Positions 1 through 7,638 of a stretch of DNA of 15,780 nucleotides are shown piece by piece. Within the stretch, counting starts at the first letter, position 1. Every line of letters starts with the position of its first letter. A program made the position numbers and the translations under genes. This DNA comes from SLJM01 sp964415785 (GTDB lineage Bacteria > Myxococcota_A > Bradymonadia > Bradymonadales > Bradymonadaceae), in NCBI GenBank assembly GCA_964415785.1, contig CAYQBU010000085.1:1-15780 (forward strand). The letters run 5' to 3'. The notes under the pieces are model-generated. The model was not told the origin of the DNA. It saw nothing but the letters and a program-made list of their open reading frames with translations, and did no database searches.

Positions 1-60
1 CGTCACATTACCAGCCTCCAAGGGGCTGTGTCCGTGGGGTCTGGCGAGCACTTACCATAG

Positions 61-111
61 CCCGGATTATTCATGAGCCATTGTGGCGAGGCACAATCGG
101 AGTTGCGAGGC
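61..111. repeat. Solo end of a MITE-like inverted-repeat element
   Basis: The 17 bases at 61-77 (CCCGGATTATTCATGAG) are identical to the left end of the complete 152-bp element at 15087-15238. The match continues without gaps to about 111, with 43 of 51 bases identical by eye, and then stops. No inverted partner end is visible downstream, so this is either a decayed copy, a solo end, or one end of a relative with different internal sequence. The bases from 112 to 284 show no convincing gene. Confidence 0.7.
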
Positions 112-284
112 GACGGAGAGGGGCACGCCGCAAAACTCACTGCCCAGGCCGACGCCGAACCGGAACCCCTGGACCCCCACGGCGCCCATTGATGGCTTCA
201 CGTCCCTCGCTCTATGCTGGTCCACCCTGCTGATGATGCATCGGGGCAACTTGTTTCTTCCACACCCGACCCCCTCGGAGTGCT

Positions 285-992
285 ATGGATAATGTCTTTG
301 GATTGGTCGTACTCGTCTTCGGAGCCATCGCCGCCCTCCTCGTCTGGTGGGTGCGTCGACGCCGCTTTCAGCGGGCCCTCACCGGCCAGGCGACGTCAAA
401 CCAGGCGAGCTGCCTGCTCTGCCACAGCGACAGCGCCGAAACCTCGCTGGGCTGCCCTCAATGTGGCCATCAGATCGATGCCAGCGCCCCCCGCACCGAA
501 GAGCATCGCGAATTTTTGCGCGATCTATCCCGGGCCCGCGACACCCTCGTCTCTGGACGAGAGTTGAGTTCCGGGATCAGTACCAGCGGAGACTGGGTCG
601 ACTTTGTGGCCTCCTTCTCTTCCTGGTTATTCACGCGGCGTCGACGCCGGGTGAGTGGACTCACGACCTTTGGCAATAACGTCTCCGATCACCACCAGGA
701 AGAGGGACACGACGAGGTCATGCGCGGCCTCCGACAGGTCGCCGATTTGCTCAACGACTACCCCGACATCGCCCGGTTGTCTCTGGACGGACACGGCGAC
801 GCCACGGTCCTCGATCACCTGGAGTACCTCTTCAATGTCGACGACACCGACGGCTCCCTCCTCAAAGAAGCGATGGTCGGACACCGAATGGAGGCCGCCA
901 TCCGCCAGGCCAAGGACGCCGGCGAGGCTGTCGAGCGCCTGGATACCGTTCACGAGACCGTCGTTCAGGATCTCTTGAGCCGCCAGCCCTGA
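285..992 (+). CDS. Membrane-anchored zinc-ribbon protein, unknown function
   Basis: I do not recognise the family as a whole. Residues 4-22 form one hydrophobic membrane segment, followed by a basic stop-transfer stretch (RRRR), which suggests an N-out, C-in anchor. A four-cysteine zinc-ribbon knuckle follows: C43-x2-C46 and C57-x2-C60, the second pair in the typical CPQCG form. The remaining ~170 residues look soluble and helical, with an acidic segment around the GHGDATVLDHLEYLF stretch. The start at 285 is supported by GGAG at 277-280, four bases upstream. The gene is followed after 75 bases by the aldo/keto reductase on the same strand, but a possible promoter in that gap argues against an obligatory operon. 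Zinc binding is inferred from the cysteine pattern; no enzymatic motif is visible. Confidence 0.75.
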   Translation: MDNVFGLVVLVFGAIAALLVWWVRRRRFQRALTGQATSNQASCLLCHSDSAETSLGCPQCGHQIDASAPRTEEHREFLRDLSRARDTLVSGRELSSGISTSGDWVDFVASFSSWLFTRRRRRVSGLTTFGNNVSDHHQEEGHDEVMRGLRQVADLLNDYPDIARLSLDGHGDATVLDHLEYLFNVDDTDGSLLKEAMVGHRMEAAIRQAKDAGEAVERLDTVHETVVQDLLSRQP

Positions 993-994
993 CC

Positions 995-1022
995 TTGACG
1001 ATGCCTATTGTCGGCATACTTT
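995..1022 (+). promoter_or_regulatory. Weak candidate sigma-70 promoter with internal inverted repeat
   Basis: TTGACG (995-1000) matches five of six -35 consensus bases and is followed after 16 bases by TACTTT (1017-1022), a poor -10. The spacer contains an inverted repeat, ATGCC (1001-1005) and GGCAT (1013-1017), separated by seven bases. It could be an operator for the aldo/keto reductase gene or a small hairpin at the end of the preceding gene. Neither reading is secure. Confidence 0.25.
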
Positions 1023-1067
1023 CACCGGTGTCATCGTGCTAAGTACCCATAACCATGAAGAGTTAGT

Positions 1068-1883
1068 ATGGACACCGTCACCATCAAAGATACGCAAGTG
1101 CCCGCCCTCGGCTTTGGCACCTGGATGATCCAGGGCCAGGCCTGCATCGACTCCGTCGACGACGCCCTCTCCCTGGGCTATCGCCACATCGACACCGCCC
1201 AGATCTACGAAAACGAGGCCGAGGTCGGCAAAGCGATCGGCCGAAGCAATACGTCGCGCCAGGACATCTTTTTGACCACCAAGCTCTGGCGCGACAACAT
1301 CCCCGGCGACCGCGTCCTCAAGAGCCTCCACAAAAGCCTTCGCCAATTGGAGACGGACTACGTCGATCTCTTGCTCATCCATTGGCCCATGGATGACGTC
1401 CCCGTCGAGGAGACCCTCGCCCCCATGATCGAGGCCAAAGAGGCCGGTAAAGTGCGCCACCTGGGCGTCAGCAACTACCCGCCCTCCTGGGTCAAAAAGG
1501 CCACGTCGGTCACGGACATCGCCTGCAATCAGGTGGAGTATCACCCCTTCCTCGGCCAGGACGCTCTTCTGGAGTTGGCCGAGGCCCACGGCATGATGCT
1601 CACCGCCTATAGCCCGCTGGCCCGGGGCCGGGTGCTCGACGACGAAACCCTCCAGGAGATCGCCCAGAACCACGGCAAATCTCCGGCTCAAGTCGCCCTT
1701 CGATGGCTCATCGACCAACCTCGCGTCGCCGCCATCCCCAAAGCGGAGAGCCCGGAGCACCGCCGAAGCAACCTCGAGATCTTTGACTTCCAGCTCACCG
1801 ACGGCGAACGATCGGCCATCGACGACCTCCCCAAGGACCAGCGCGTCCTGGACCCCGATTTTGCCCCCACCTGGGAGCGCTGA
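1068..1883 (+). CDS. Aldo/keto reductase, 2,5-diketogluconate reductase-like
   Basis: This is an NADPH-dependent soluble aldo/keto reductase of the DkgA/DkgB-like branch, which reduces small aldehydes and ketones. At 271 residues it has the usual length of prokaryotic members. The catalytic tetrad is complete: D42 and Y47 in DTAQIY, K72 in TTKLW and H105 in LLLIHWP. Other family landmarks are GFGTW (15-19), LGVSNY (132-137), NQVEYHPF (154-161), AYSPLARG (180-187) and the cofactor-binding IPKAESPEHRRSN segment (223-235). The start has an AAGAG ribosome site about five bases upstream. It ends only seven bases from the end of the convergent recQ gene, so any terminator must lie inside that gene. 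The physiological substrate cannot be told from sequence. Confidence 0.95.
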   Translation: MDTVTIKDTQVPALGFGTWMIQGQACIDSVDDALSLGYRHIDTAQIYENEAEVGKAIGRSNTSRQDIFLTTKLWRDNIPGDRVLKSLHKSLRQLETDYVDLLLIHWPMDDVPVEETLAPMIEAKEAGKVRHLGVSNYPPSWVKKATSVTDIACNQVEYHPFLGQDALLELAEAHGMMLTAYSPLARGRVLDDETLQEIAQNHGKSPAQVALRWLIDQPRVAAIPKAESPEHRRSNLEIFDFQLTDGERSAIDDLPKDQRVLDPDFAPTWER

Positions 1884-1890
1884 GGCCCCC

Positions 1891-3798
1891 TTACTCTCCC
1901 ATCCACCGCCCGAAATTTGCGAGCAATTCCGGAGACGGCGCGCTCTCCTGGCGGTGGAGCGCCAACCCCTCGGAGGTCAGGCGCACGCAGCCCCGATTGT
2001 CGCGGCGAAGCCACCGGCGCCGTATCAACCACTCGAGGGTCCGGTGGAGCTGACGTTTCTGCATTTGCCGGAGCGCTCCGTGGGAGTCCAGGCGATCAAA
2101 GCCCGCGCTCCGAACGGCGCGCGACCGCGACCCCGCCAGCATGGCCGCCACCGTCGATGGTCCCCGCGCTCCGTTGGCCTCCGCCACCCCATTGAGCACC
2201 TTCTCTAGAAGCTCCTCCGGCTCCATCGATCCACCCAGGTTCAACCCCAGGGCGTCGACCTCCTGGAGCACATAGGATGGCTCCGGATCACAGCGATCGC
2301 AGCGCCCACAGTGGTCTCCGAAGCTCGGCTCATCGCCGAAATAGCGGATCAGCGTCGCCTGTCGGCAGCCCTCGGCGTTGGCGAAGGCCTCCATATCCCG
2401 CAACTGCTCTCGGGCCACCACCCGGCGCTCGCCGAGGGTCCCAAAGTCAATATCTAACTCCAGGGGACCGCAGTCGTCGTGCACCGTGATCGACTTCTGA
2501 CCCGGCCTCCAACTGATATGGCCCGCCTGCGATAGAAGTCGAAGCGATGTCTGCACCGCCATCTGGTGGATATCCTGGCCGGGCCCCGGGCTCAGGGACG
2601 ACAATTTTGACGCCGTGGTCTCCACCTTCCCCGGTCCCTCCTCCACCAGGTGCATCCAGAGCCGGATCACCTCCATGCGCATGGGGTGGCTCTTATCGTT
2701 CATCCATGTATGAATCTTTCGATCGCCACCGCTGTGCAGCAAGAGGCAATGGGCGGGCTCTCCGTCTCGCCCCGCCCGCCCCGCCTGCTGGTAATAGGCC
2801 TCCACGCTACCGGGCATCCGATAGTGGATCACAGCGCGGATATTGGGCTTGTCGACGCCCATTCCAAAGGCGCTCGTCGCCACCAGGACGTCTAGCTCAT
2901 CGGCCATAAAGGCCTCGTGGACCTCTTTTCGATCCCGGCGGCCCATCCCGCCGTGGTAGCCCCGCACCGCATAGCCCTTGGCTTTCAACTTCTCGACCAG
3001 CGAGCGCACATCCTTTCGAGTCACGCCGTAGACCAATACGGGCTCTCCGGAGCAATAGCCGATCAACCCGTCCATCCGCTGAAGCTTGTCGCTGTGGTCC
3101 GCCGTATGGACCACCTCAAAATAGAGGTTCGGCCGCTCGAATCCGGCCACCTGGATCGGCCCCTGAAGCTCCAATTGCGCCGAGATATCCTCTCGGACCT
3201 GTTCCGTGGCCGTCGCCGTTAGCCCCACGGTCAACGGATCCTCCAGTTCTCGACGAACCTCTCTGAGCCGGCGGTAATCGGGCCTAAAATCGTGCCCCCA
3301 CTCGCTGATGCAGTGGGCCTCATCGATGACCAACAGCCCTATCCGAATGTCTTCCAGAACCTGCCGAAAGCGCCGGCTCCGAAAGCGCTCCGGCGACACG
3401 AGCACAAATTTATAATCGCCGTTATAGATCTCATCGAGGCGCCGTGCCTTTGCCTTCTTCGTCAAGCCGGAATGAATCGTCGTCGCTGGAAGCCCCACCC
3501 GGCGGATGCTCTCCACCTGGTCCTTCATCAACGCGATCAGCGGCGAGACCACCAGACATAGGCCCTCAACAAGGGCGCCCACGGCCTGATAGATGAGACT
3601 CTTCCCCCCTCCTGTGGGCATCACCACCAGCGCATCCTGACCATCCAAGAGCGTCTCCACCGCCTCTCTTTGGCCGGGCCGAAACTCCCGGTGGCCGAAT
3701 ATCTCCTCCAAGACCTCCCGGGTATCCTCGGCAAACGGCGCCAACGCCGTCGCTCCCAGGGGGCGACATTCTCGCTCTATATCTTGATTTCCCATCAT
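1891..3798 (-). CDS. recQ: ATP-dependent DNA helicase RecQ
   Basis: RecQ is a superfamily 2, 3'-to-5' DNA helicase acting in recombination and replication-fork repair. The 635 residues show all motifs: motif 0 FGHREFRPGQ (34-43), Walker A MPTGGGKS (60-67), VSPLIALMKDQV (84-95), the DEAH box with the aromatic-rich RecQ loop (159-175), GLTATAT (192-198), FGMGVDKPN (311-319) and the arginine-finger motif QQAGRAGRDG (337-346). A zinc site follows with C478, C497, C500 and C503. A winged-helix RQC-like domain occupies about 530-615. No HRDC domain follows. About 100 residues lie between the helicase core and the zinc site. The start is ambiguous between two adjacent Met codons (3798 and 3795); GAGGG abuts the first, so the second may be used. 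It is divergent from the SDR gene across 55 bases. Confidence 0.95.
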   Translation of the reverse strand: MMGNQDIERECRPLGATALAPFAEDTREVLEEIFGHREFRPGQREAVETLLDGQDALVVMPTGGGKSLIYQAVGALVEGLCLVVSPLIALMKDQVESIRRVGLPATTIHSGLTKKAKARRLDEIYNGDYKFVLVSPERFRSRRFRQVLEDIRIGLLVIDEAHCISEWGHDFRPDYRRLREVRRELEDPLTVGLTATATEQVREDISAQLELQGPIQVAGFERPNLYFEVVHTADHSDKLQRMDGLIGYCSGEPVLVYGVTRKDVRSLVEKLKAKGYAVRGYHGGMGRRDRKEVHEAFMADELDVLVATSAFGMGVDKPNIRAVIHYRMPGSVEAYYQQAGRAGRDGEPAHCLLLHSGGDRKIHTWMNDKSHPMRMEVIRLWMHLVEEGPGKVETTASKLSSLSPGPGQDIHQMAVQTSLRLLSQAGHISWRPGQKSITVHDDCGPLELDIDFGTLGERRVVAREQLRDMEAFANAEGCRQATLIRYFGDEPSFGDHCGRCDRCDPEPSYVLQEVDALGLNLGGSMEPEELLEKVLNGVAEANGARGPSTVAAMLAGSRSRAVRSAGFDRLDSHGALRQMQKRQLHRTLEWLIRRRWLRRDNRGCVRLTSEGLALHRQESAPSPELLANFGRWMGE

Positions 3799-3853
3799 CC
3801 CTCATGCACCCTATGGCCTCTCCATTTCAGATTCCCTCCCCGGCGGTGTCCCC

Positions 3854-4588
3854 ATGAGCTCATCATCTTCCATGACCTCCCTGGTCACCGGCGCCACCGG
3901 TTATACGGGCCGACATGTCATTGAACAATTGCGCAGTCGCAAGCGCCCCACCGTCGCCCATATCCGCCCCGGCTCCTCGGCCATCGAGGAATGCCAACCC
4001 CTCTTTGAACACCTCGGCGCCACCGTCGATATCTGTCCCTGGACATTGGAGGAGATCACGGCCCTCCTGGAGCGCACCCAGCCGGACCACCTCTATTTTC
4101 TGATCGGTACCACTCGAGCCCGCGACCGACAGAGCGACGAGAACCTCGGCTATCACAGCGTCGACTACGGGCTCCTGGAGATGCTCATCGAGGGCTGCCA
4201 AAAAGCAGAGATTAAACCGCGCCTGGTCTACCTGTCGGCCATGGGCGTCAAGGAATCCGCCAAAACGGCCTACTATCAGGCTCGCTGGAAGGCGGAGTGC
4301 CTGATCCGCGATAGCGACCTGCCCTATATCATCGCCCGTCCGGGAATGATCACCGGCCCCGACCGACCGGAGTCGCGCCCCATGGAGCGACTGGGTGGCC
4401 TACTGGCCAACGGCGTCGGCGCCGCCCTCAACCTCGTCGGTGCCTCCACGCTGGCCCGGCGCTACCGAGCCACCGACGGCCAGGAGTTGGCCACGGCTCT
4501 CGTCGAGTGGGCGGCCCACGCCGATTCTCCGACCATCCTGGAGGCCGAAGACCTCAAGGCCCCGGCCATCACTGATCTTGTGCACTGA
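3854..4588 (+). CDS. Atypical SDR / NAD(P)H-binding protein
   Basis: This is an extended or atypical short-chain dehydrogenase/reductase with one Rossmann domain, resembling the NAD(P)H-binding TIP30/CC3-like group. The nucleotide-binding motif is TGATGYTG (12-19, GxxGxxG). The family block YLSAMGV (126-132) follows, then a degenerate active-site region YYQARWKAE (140-148), in which Tyr and Lys are not at the classical YxxxK spacing. ARPGMITGP (161-169) closes the core. The Tyr/Lys spacing leaves open whether it catalyses a reaction or is a redox sensor or binding protein. The start at 3854 lacks a clear ribosome site; Met7 (3872) would begin the protein directly before the Rossmann strand and is a credible alternative. 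The last 20 bases overlap the 3' end of the convergent lipoprotein gene. Confidence 0.85.
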   Translation: MSSSSSMTSLVTGATGYTGRHVIEQLRSRKRPTVAHIRPGSSAIEECQPLFEHLGATVDICPWTLEEITALLERTQPDHLYFLIGTTRARDRQSDENLGYHSVDYGLLEMLIEGCQKAEIKPRLVYLSAMGVKESAKTAYYQARWKAECLIRDSDLPYIIARPGMITGPDRPESRPMERLGGLLANGVGAALNLVGASTLARRYRATDGQELATALVEWAAHADSPTILEAEDLKAPAITDLVH

Positions 4589-5411
4589 CCACTCCCCGGT
4601 GATCCATAAAGACCAGATTCTCGCAGGGCCGACATATCGCCGAGGGCAACCCGCTATTTCGCCGCGTCCGGCCGGCGACAGCCTGAAAAATCTCGCCGCT
4701 GCGATCCTCATCGCATTGCAGACAGGGATTGAGACTTCCATCGCTCTCGTTATGGGGCGACGCCAGATAATCGAAGCAAATATCCAGGCACTCCTCTCGG
4801 GTATTTGTCGTATTCCAGGACCAGATCTGGCTGCACTCGTCGGAAAACCCCAACTCCTGGATGCACTGGCGCTGCTCCTCATCGCCGCCGGAGATCCCCG
4901 ACAGCCCGCAAGAACGAACGGGTCCGGTCAACTCCACCTCCTCAATATAGACCGCCAGATCTTCGAGGCTCGAACAGAGCCCGCAGGCCTCGTCGTGAGT
5001 CACCCGCGCCCCCGCCGCCTCCGCCTCGTCCTCACTCTCAAAGGTCTCCAGTCGATATTGGCGGGCCTCCAGATCCTCGACGACCACGGCGCAGACGCCA
5101 TCGCGATCGGGAATCTCAAAGCTTTCATCGAGGTAGGGATCGTCCTCCGGGGTTGCCACCGCGGGCTCCAAGAGCTCCCATTCCCGAAGTTCATCGACAA
5201 ACTCAGCGCCATAATCCGGAGCCTCCCACACCCCGCGGATCTCGCAGTCGCAACGGGGCGAGCAGGCCTCATCATCGAGCCCTGTGGACTCACCGGGCAC
5301 GCCAAAGAGCCCCTGGCATACCTCCTCTTGTTCGGCCTCCTCCCCCTCATCGGAACACCCCGCCAGGGCCAACCCGATCACCGCCCAGATCCACCACCGT
5401 CGTTTAAGCAT
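4569..5411 (-). CDS. Cysteine-rich outer-membrane lipoprotein, unknown function
   Basis: The N-terminus MLKRRWW plus a hydrophobic run and the perfect lipobox LAGC (16-19) mark a lipoprotein. The residue after Cys19 is Ser, which favours outer-membrane sorting. The mature part is acidic and carries about 18 further cysteines, many paired (RCDC, CGLC, CLQC, CRPC), implying a disulfide-stabilised exported domain. The C-terminal ~135 residues look like a compact conserved domain running from HDEACGLCSSLEDLAVYI to GRTRRNSGLPSAICRPC, with NTTNTREECLDIC between. From memory, similar cysteine-spaced blocks occur in hypothetical proteins of algae and oomycetes; this is unverified. An in-frame ATG at 5435 also has a good ribosome site (GGAGAGGTGA), but it adds Asp and Glu to the n-region, so 5411 (GGAG eight bases upstream) is preferred. 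Confidence 0.85.
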   Translation of the reverse strand: MLKRRWWIWAVIGLALAGCSDEGEEAEQEEVCQGLFGVPGESTGLDDEACSPRCDCEIRGVWEAPDYGAEFVDELREWELLEPAVATPEDDPYLDESFEIPDRDGVCAVVVEDLEARQYRLETFESEDEAEAAGARVTHDEACGLCSSLEDLAVYIEEVELTGPVRSCGLSGISGGDEEQRQCIQELGFSDECSQIWSWNTTNTREECLDICFDYLASPHNESDGSLNPCLQCDEDRSGEIFQAVAGRTRRNSGLPSAICRPCENLVFMDHRGVVSAQDQ

Positions 5412-5515
5412 TCCCAACTCTCCGTTCATATCCATTCACCTCTCCGTGATTAAGATCATCTTCTGTCTACTCGGGACAATCAATCCAGGGCAAGCCGTCG
5501 ACGGGGGAACCACAG

Positions 5516-6964
5516 ATGGACCGCGAGCGTCTCTTTCGCCGACTCTTTAGCGGCACACTTTGGCAGGGTGCCGGCCTCATCGTCGCCAATCTGGCCAGCT
5601 TCGCCACCAAGCTCCTTCTCGCCCGCCTGTTGGTCCCGGAATACTTCGGTCTCGTGGGCATGGCCGTGGTCTTCACCGGCCTGATCCAGACCATCGAGAA
5701 ATTGGGCATCGAGCAGGCCCTGGTGCAGCGCCCGGACGACAATTTCGACGACGACGATCTGATCACCGGCCACTGGGGAGCGATCCTCACCGGGGCCCTG
5801 CTCTACCTCCTGATCGTCCTACCCGGCGCTCCCCTGGTCGCCCGCTTCTATGAAGAGCCGGCCCTCACGGCGATCATCATCGTCCTCGCCCTGCCCATCC
5901 TCATCGAGCCCTGGGCGGTGATCCACAAAATCCGACTCAAACGCCGCCTTAAATTCAAGCACCTGGCCAAAGTGGAGATGGTGGCCACCGTTCTGGGCGC
6001 CATCTTTGCCATCGCCCTCGCCCTGCTGGGCGCCGGCGTCTGGGCCCTGGTCGCCCAGTGGATCGTCTTTGCCACGGCCACCACCCTCATCCTCTACGCC
6101 ATCGAACCCGCCATCCCATCGGGACGCTTCTCCCTGGACGCCTGGCGCGCAATCCTTCGATTCGGGGCCTACGTCACGGGCCATCGCATCTGCAGCTTCC
6201 TCTCCAAGCAATCGGACTACCTCATCGTCGGAAAGCTCGTCGGCGCCACCACCCTCGGCGCTTATACGATAGCCTTTTTGCTCACCGAGGCCATCCGCTC
6301 CAAGTTGATGGCCGTCCTCAGCCGCGTTCTCTTTCCCGCCTACAGCCGTCTCCAGGGCGATCTCCCCGCCCTCAATCGCTACTATCTGGGCTCCATCCGC
6401 CTCCAGACATTGGTGGTCGCCCCCATCCTCTGCGCCCTCCTGATCTGCAGCGAGCCCATCCTCCTCTACGCCTTTGGCGAGGAGTGGCTCCCCGCTTCTC
6501 GGGCCCTGCAACTATTGGCCATCGCCGCCCTCATCCACACCATTGGCGGCACCAACTCTTCGGCCCTCAAGGCCATCGACCGCCCGGATCTCTCCTTTAA
6601 AGTTCGCCTCTTCGAGACCTTCGTCGTCATGATCCCCGCCCTCCTTCTCCTCGTTCCCGCCTATGGCATCGAGGGCGCAGGCCTCGCCGTCATCGCCGCC
6701 AAGACCACCTCCCGCCTCGCCTATCACTGGCAGATGCGCACCCACATCGGCACCACGGAGCCTCAGGTCTTCAAGGCCATCCTCCCCGCCCTTTCCTCCA
6801 CCCTCGTCATGGCCCTCTCCCTCATCTGGCTGATGCACCAATTTCCACCACAATCCCTTCTCCAGACGCTCCTGATTATCTGCCTCGGCGGTATCCTCTA
6901 TCTCCTCGCCGCCCTTCCCCAGGTCTATCGCGAGGGCATCCAGATCTGGCACCGCCTGCGCTAA
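5516..6964 (+). CDS. Polysaccharide flippase, Wzx/WzxC-like (MOP superfamily)
   Basis: This is a polytopic inner-membrane protein of the oligosaccharide flippase group (Polysacc_synt type, MATE/MOP fold). Such proteins move undecaprenyl-linked glycan units to the periplasmic face. The 482 residues form about twelve to fourteen hydrophobic segments. The family-typical N-terminus is clear: a first helix ending in LLARLLVPEYFGLVGM, then the GLIQTIEKLGIEQALVQR block. The middle has the SKQSDYLIVGKLVGATTLG and FPAYSRLQGD segments usual for the WzxC/PST branch. GGGGGAA at about 5503-5509 is a good ribosome site for this start. No glycosyltransferase, polymerase or sugar-nucleotide gene is adjacent, so the glycan it exports cannot be named. 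The gene is divergent from the cysteine-rich lipoprotein gene across about 100 bases. Confidence 0.92.
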   Translation: MDRERLFRRLFSGTLWQGAGLIVANLASFATKLLLARLLVPEYFGLVGMAVVFTGLIQTIEKLGIEQALVQRPDDNFDDDDLITGHWGAILTGALLYLLIVLPGAPLVARFYEEPALTAIIIVLALPILIEPWAVIHKIRLKRRLKFKHLAKVEMVATVLGAIFAIALALLGAGVWALVAQWIVFATATTLILYAIEPAIPSGRFSLDAWRAILRFGAYVTGHRICSFLSKQSDYLIVGKLVGATTLGAYTIAFLLTEAIRSKLMAVLSRVLFPAYSRLQGDLPALNRYYLGSIRLQTLVVAPILCALLICSEPILLYAFGEEWLPASRALQLLAIAALIHTIGGTNSSALKAIDRPDLSFKVRLFETFVVMIPALLLLVPAYGIEGAGLAVIAAKTTSRLAYHWQMRTHIGTTEPQVFKAILPALSSTLVMALSLIWLMHQFPPQSLLQTLLIICLGGILYLLAALPQVYREGIQIWHRLR

Positions 6965-6970
6965 CCTGGA

Positions 6971-6999
6971 TTGAAACTCTGCGTCGCGGGGCCTATGTT
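6971..6999 (+). promoter_or_regulatory. Candidate sigma-70 promoter for the flavoprotein pair
   Basis: TTGAAA (6971-6976) matches five of six -35 bases and is followed by exactly 17 bases and TATGTT (6994-6999), four of six for -10. It lies seven bases after the flippase stop and would give a leader of about 90 bases before the first flavoprotein gene. It is the best promoter-like match in this gap, judged by eye only. Confidence 0.45.
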
Positions 7000-7098
7000 C
7001 GGCGTCCGACAGATAGAGGTTCCCGCGCTCCGTGCCCCGATCAATGACGGCGCCCGGGGATGAAGCGTCTGATTGAAGTTCTAGTACAGGAGTTCACC

Positions 7099-7638
7099 AT
7101 GAGTGATGTTATTATCGTAGGAGACGGCCCCGCCGGTCTCAGCGCCGCCCTTTTGCTGGCCAAAAACGACGTCGACGTCCGGGTCTACGGCACCGACGAC
7201 ACGCCCATGCACAAGGCGATGCTCCTGAATTACCTGGGTATCCCCAAGATTACCGGCAGCGAGTTTCAGGCCCTGGCCCGCGAGCAGGTCCAGGACTTTG
7301 GCGCCACCCTCAAAGAGTCCAAGGTCACCGCCCTGGAGTCCACCGGCGACGGCTTTGAGGTCACCATCGACGGCGGCGACACCGACAACGCCACCTACAT
7401 CATTCTCGCCACCACCAATCGCGGTCACCAGGACGCCCTGGGCCTCGACATGAACGACGGAAAAGCCATCGTCGACAACAACGGCCTCACCAGCCTCCAG
7501 GGCTGCTACGCCGTGGGCTGGGCGGCCCGAAAAGACAAGATCCAGGCCATCATCTCCGCCGGCGACGGCGCCTGCGCCGCCCTCGATATCTTGAGCGATA
7601 TCAAGGGTGAACCCTTTCACGATTTCGACGTCGTATGA
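7099..7638 (+). CDS. Minimal thioredoxin-reductase-like FAD protein
   Basis: The 179 residues correspond to the FAD-binding domain of thioredoxin-reductase-like flavoproteins with the NADPH-binding domain missing. The dinucleotide-binding motif GDGPAG is at 8-13. The segment NYLGIPKITGSEF (44-56) parallels the NYPGF region of thioredoxin reductase. The C-terminal FAD block GCYAVGWAARKDKIQAIISAG (135-155) follows directly. In most relatives the second Gly of that block is followed by Asp; here it is Trp141. No CxxC redox pair is present. The start at 7099 has AGGAG (7088-7092) six bases upstream and is preferred to an in-frame ATG at 7060. Its TGA overlaps the ATG of the next gene (ATGA), so the two are translationally coupled. 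It probably needs a partner for electrons or acts as a flavin-binding sensor; this is inference. Confidence 0.85.
   Translation: MSDVIIVGDGPAGLSAALLLAKNDVDVRVYGTDDTPMHKAMLLNYLGIPKITGSEFQALAREQVQDFGATLKESKVTALESTGDGFEVTIDGGDTDNATYIILATTNRGHQDALGLDMNDGKAIVDNNGLTSLQGCYAVGWAARKDKIQAIISAGDGACAALDILSDIKGEPFHDFDVV

Noticed and set aside
67..249. A 60-codon minus-strand frame ending in the inverted-repeat end, considered as a transposase remnant
   Set aside because: No transposase motif is visible, and the stop falls in the inverted repeat only by its TGA content.
1005..1760. A 251-codon minus-strand frame opposite the aldo/keto reductase
   Set aside because: It mirrors the codon pattern of a gene with a full catalytic tetrad and has no independent start signal or motif.
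4395..5453. A 352-codon open frame on the plus strand across the SDR end and the whole cysteine-rich lipoprotein gene
   Set aside because: It is antisense to a gene with a clear lipobox and ribosome site. Its product is a low-complexity Leu/Ala/Arg mixture with no motif, as expected for the shadow frame of GC-rich coding DNA.
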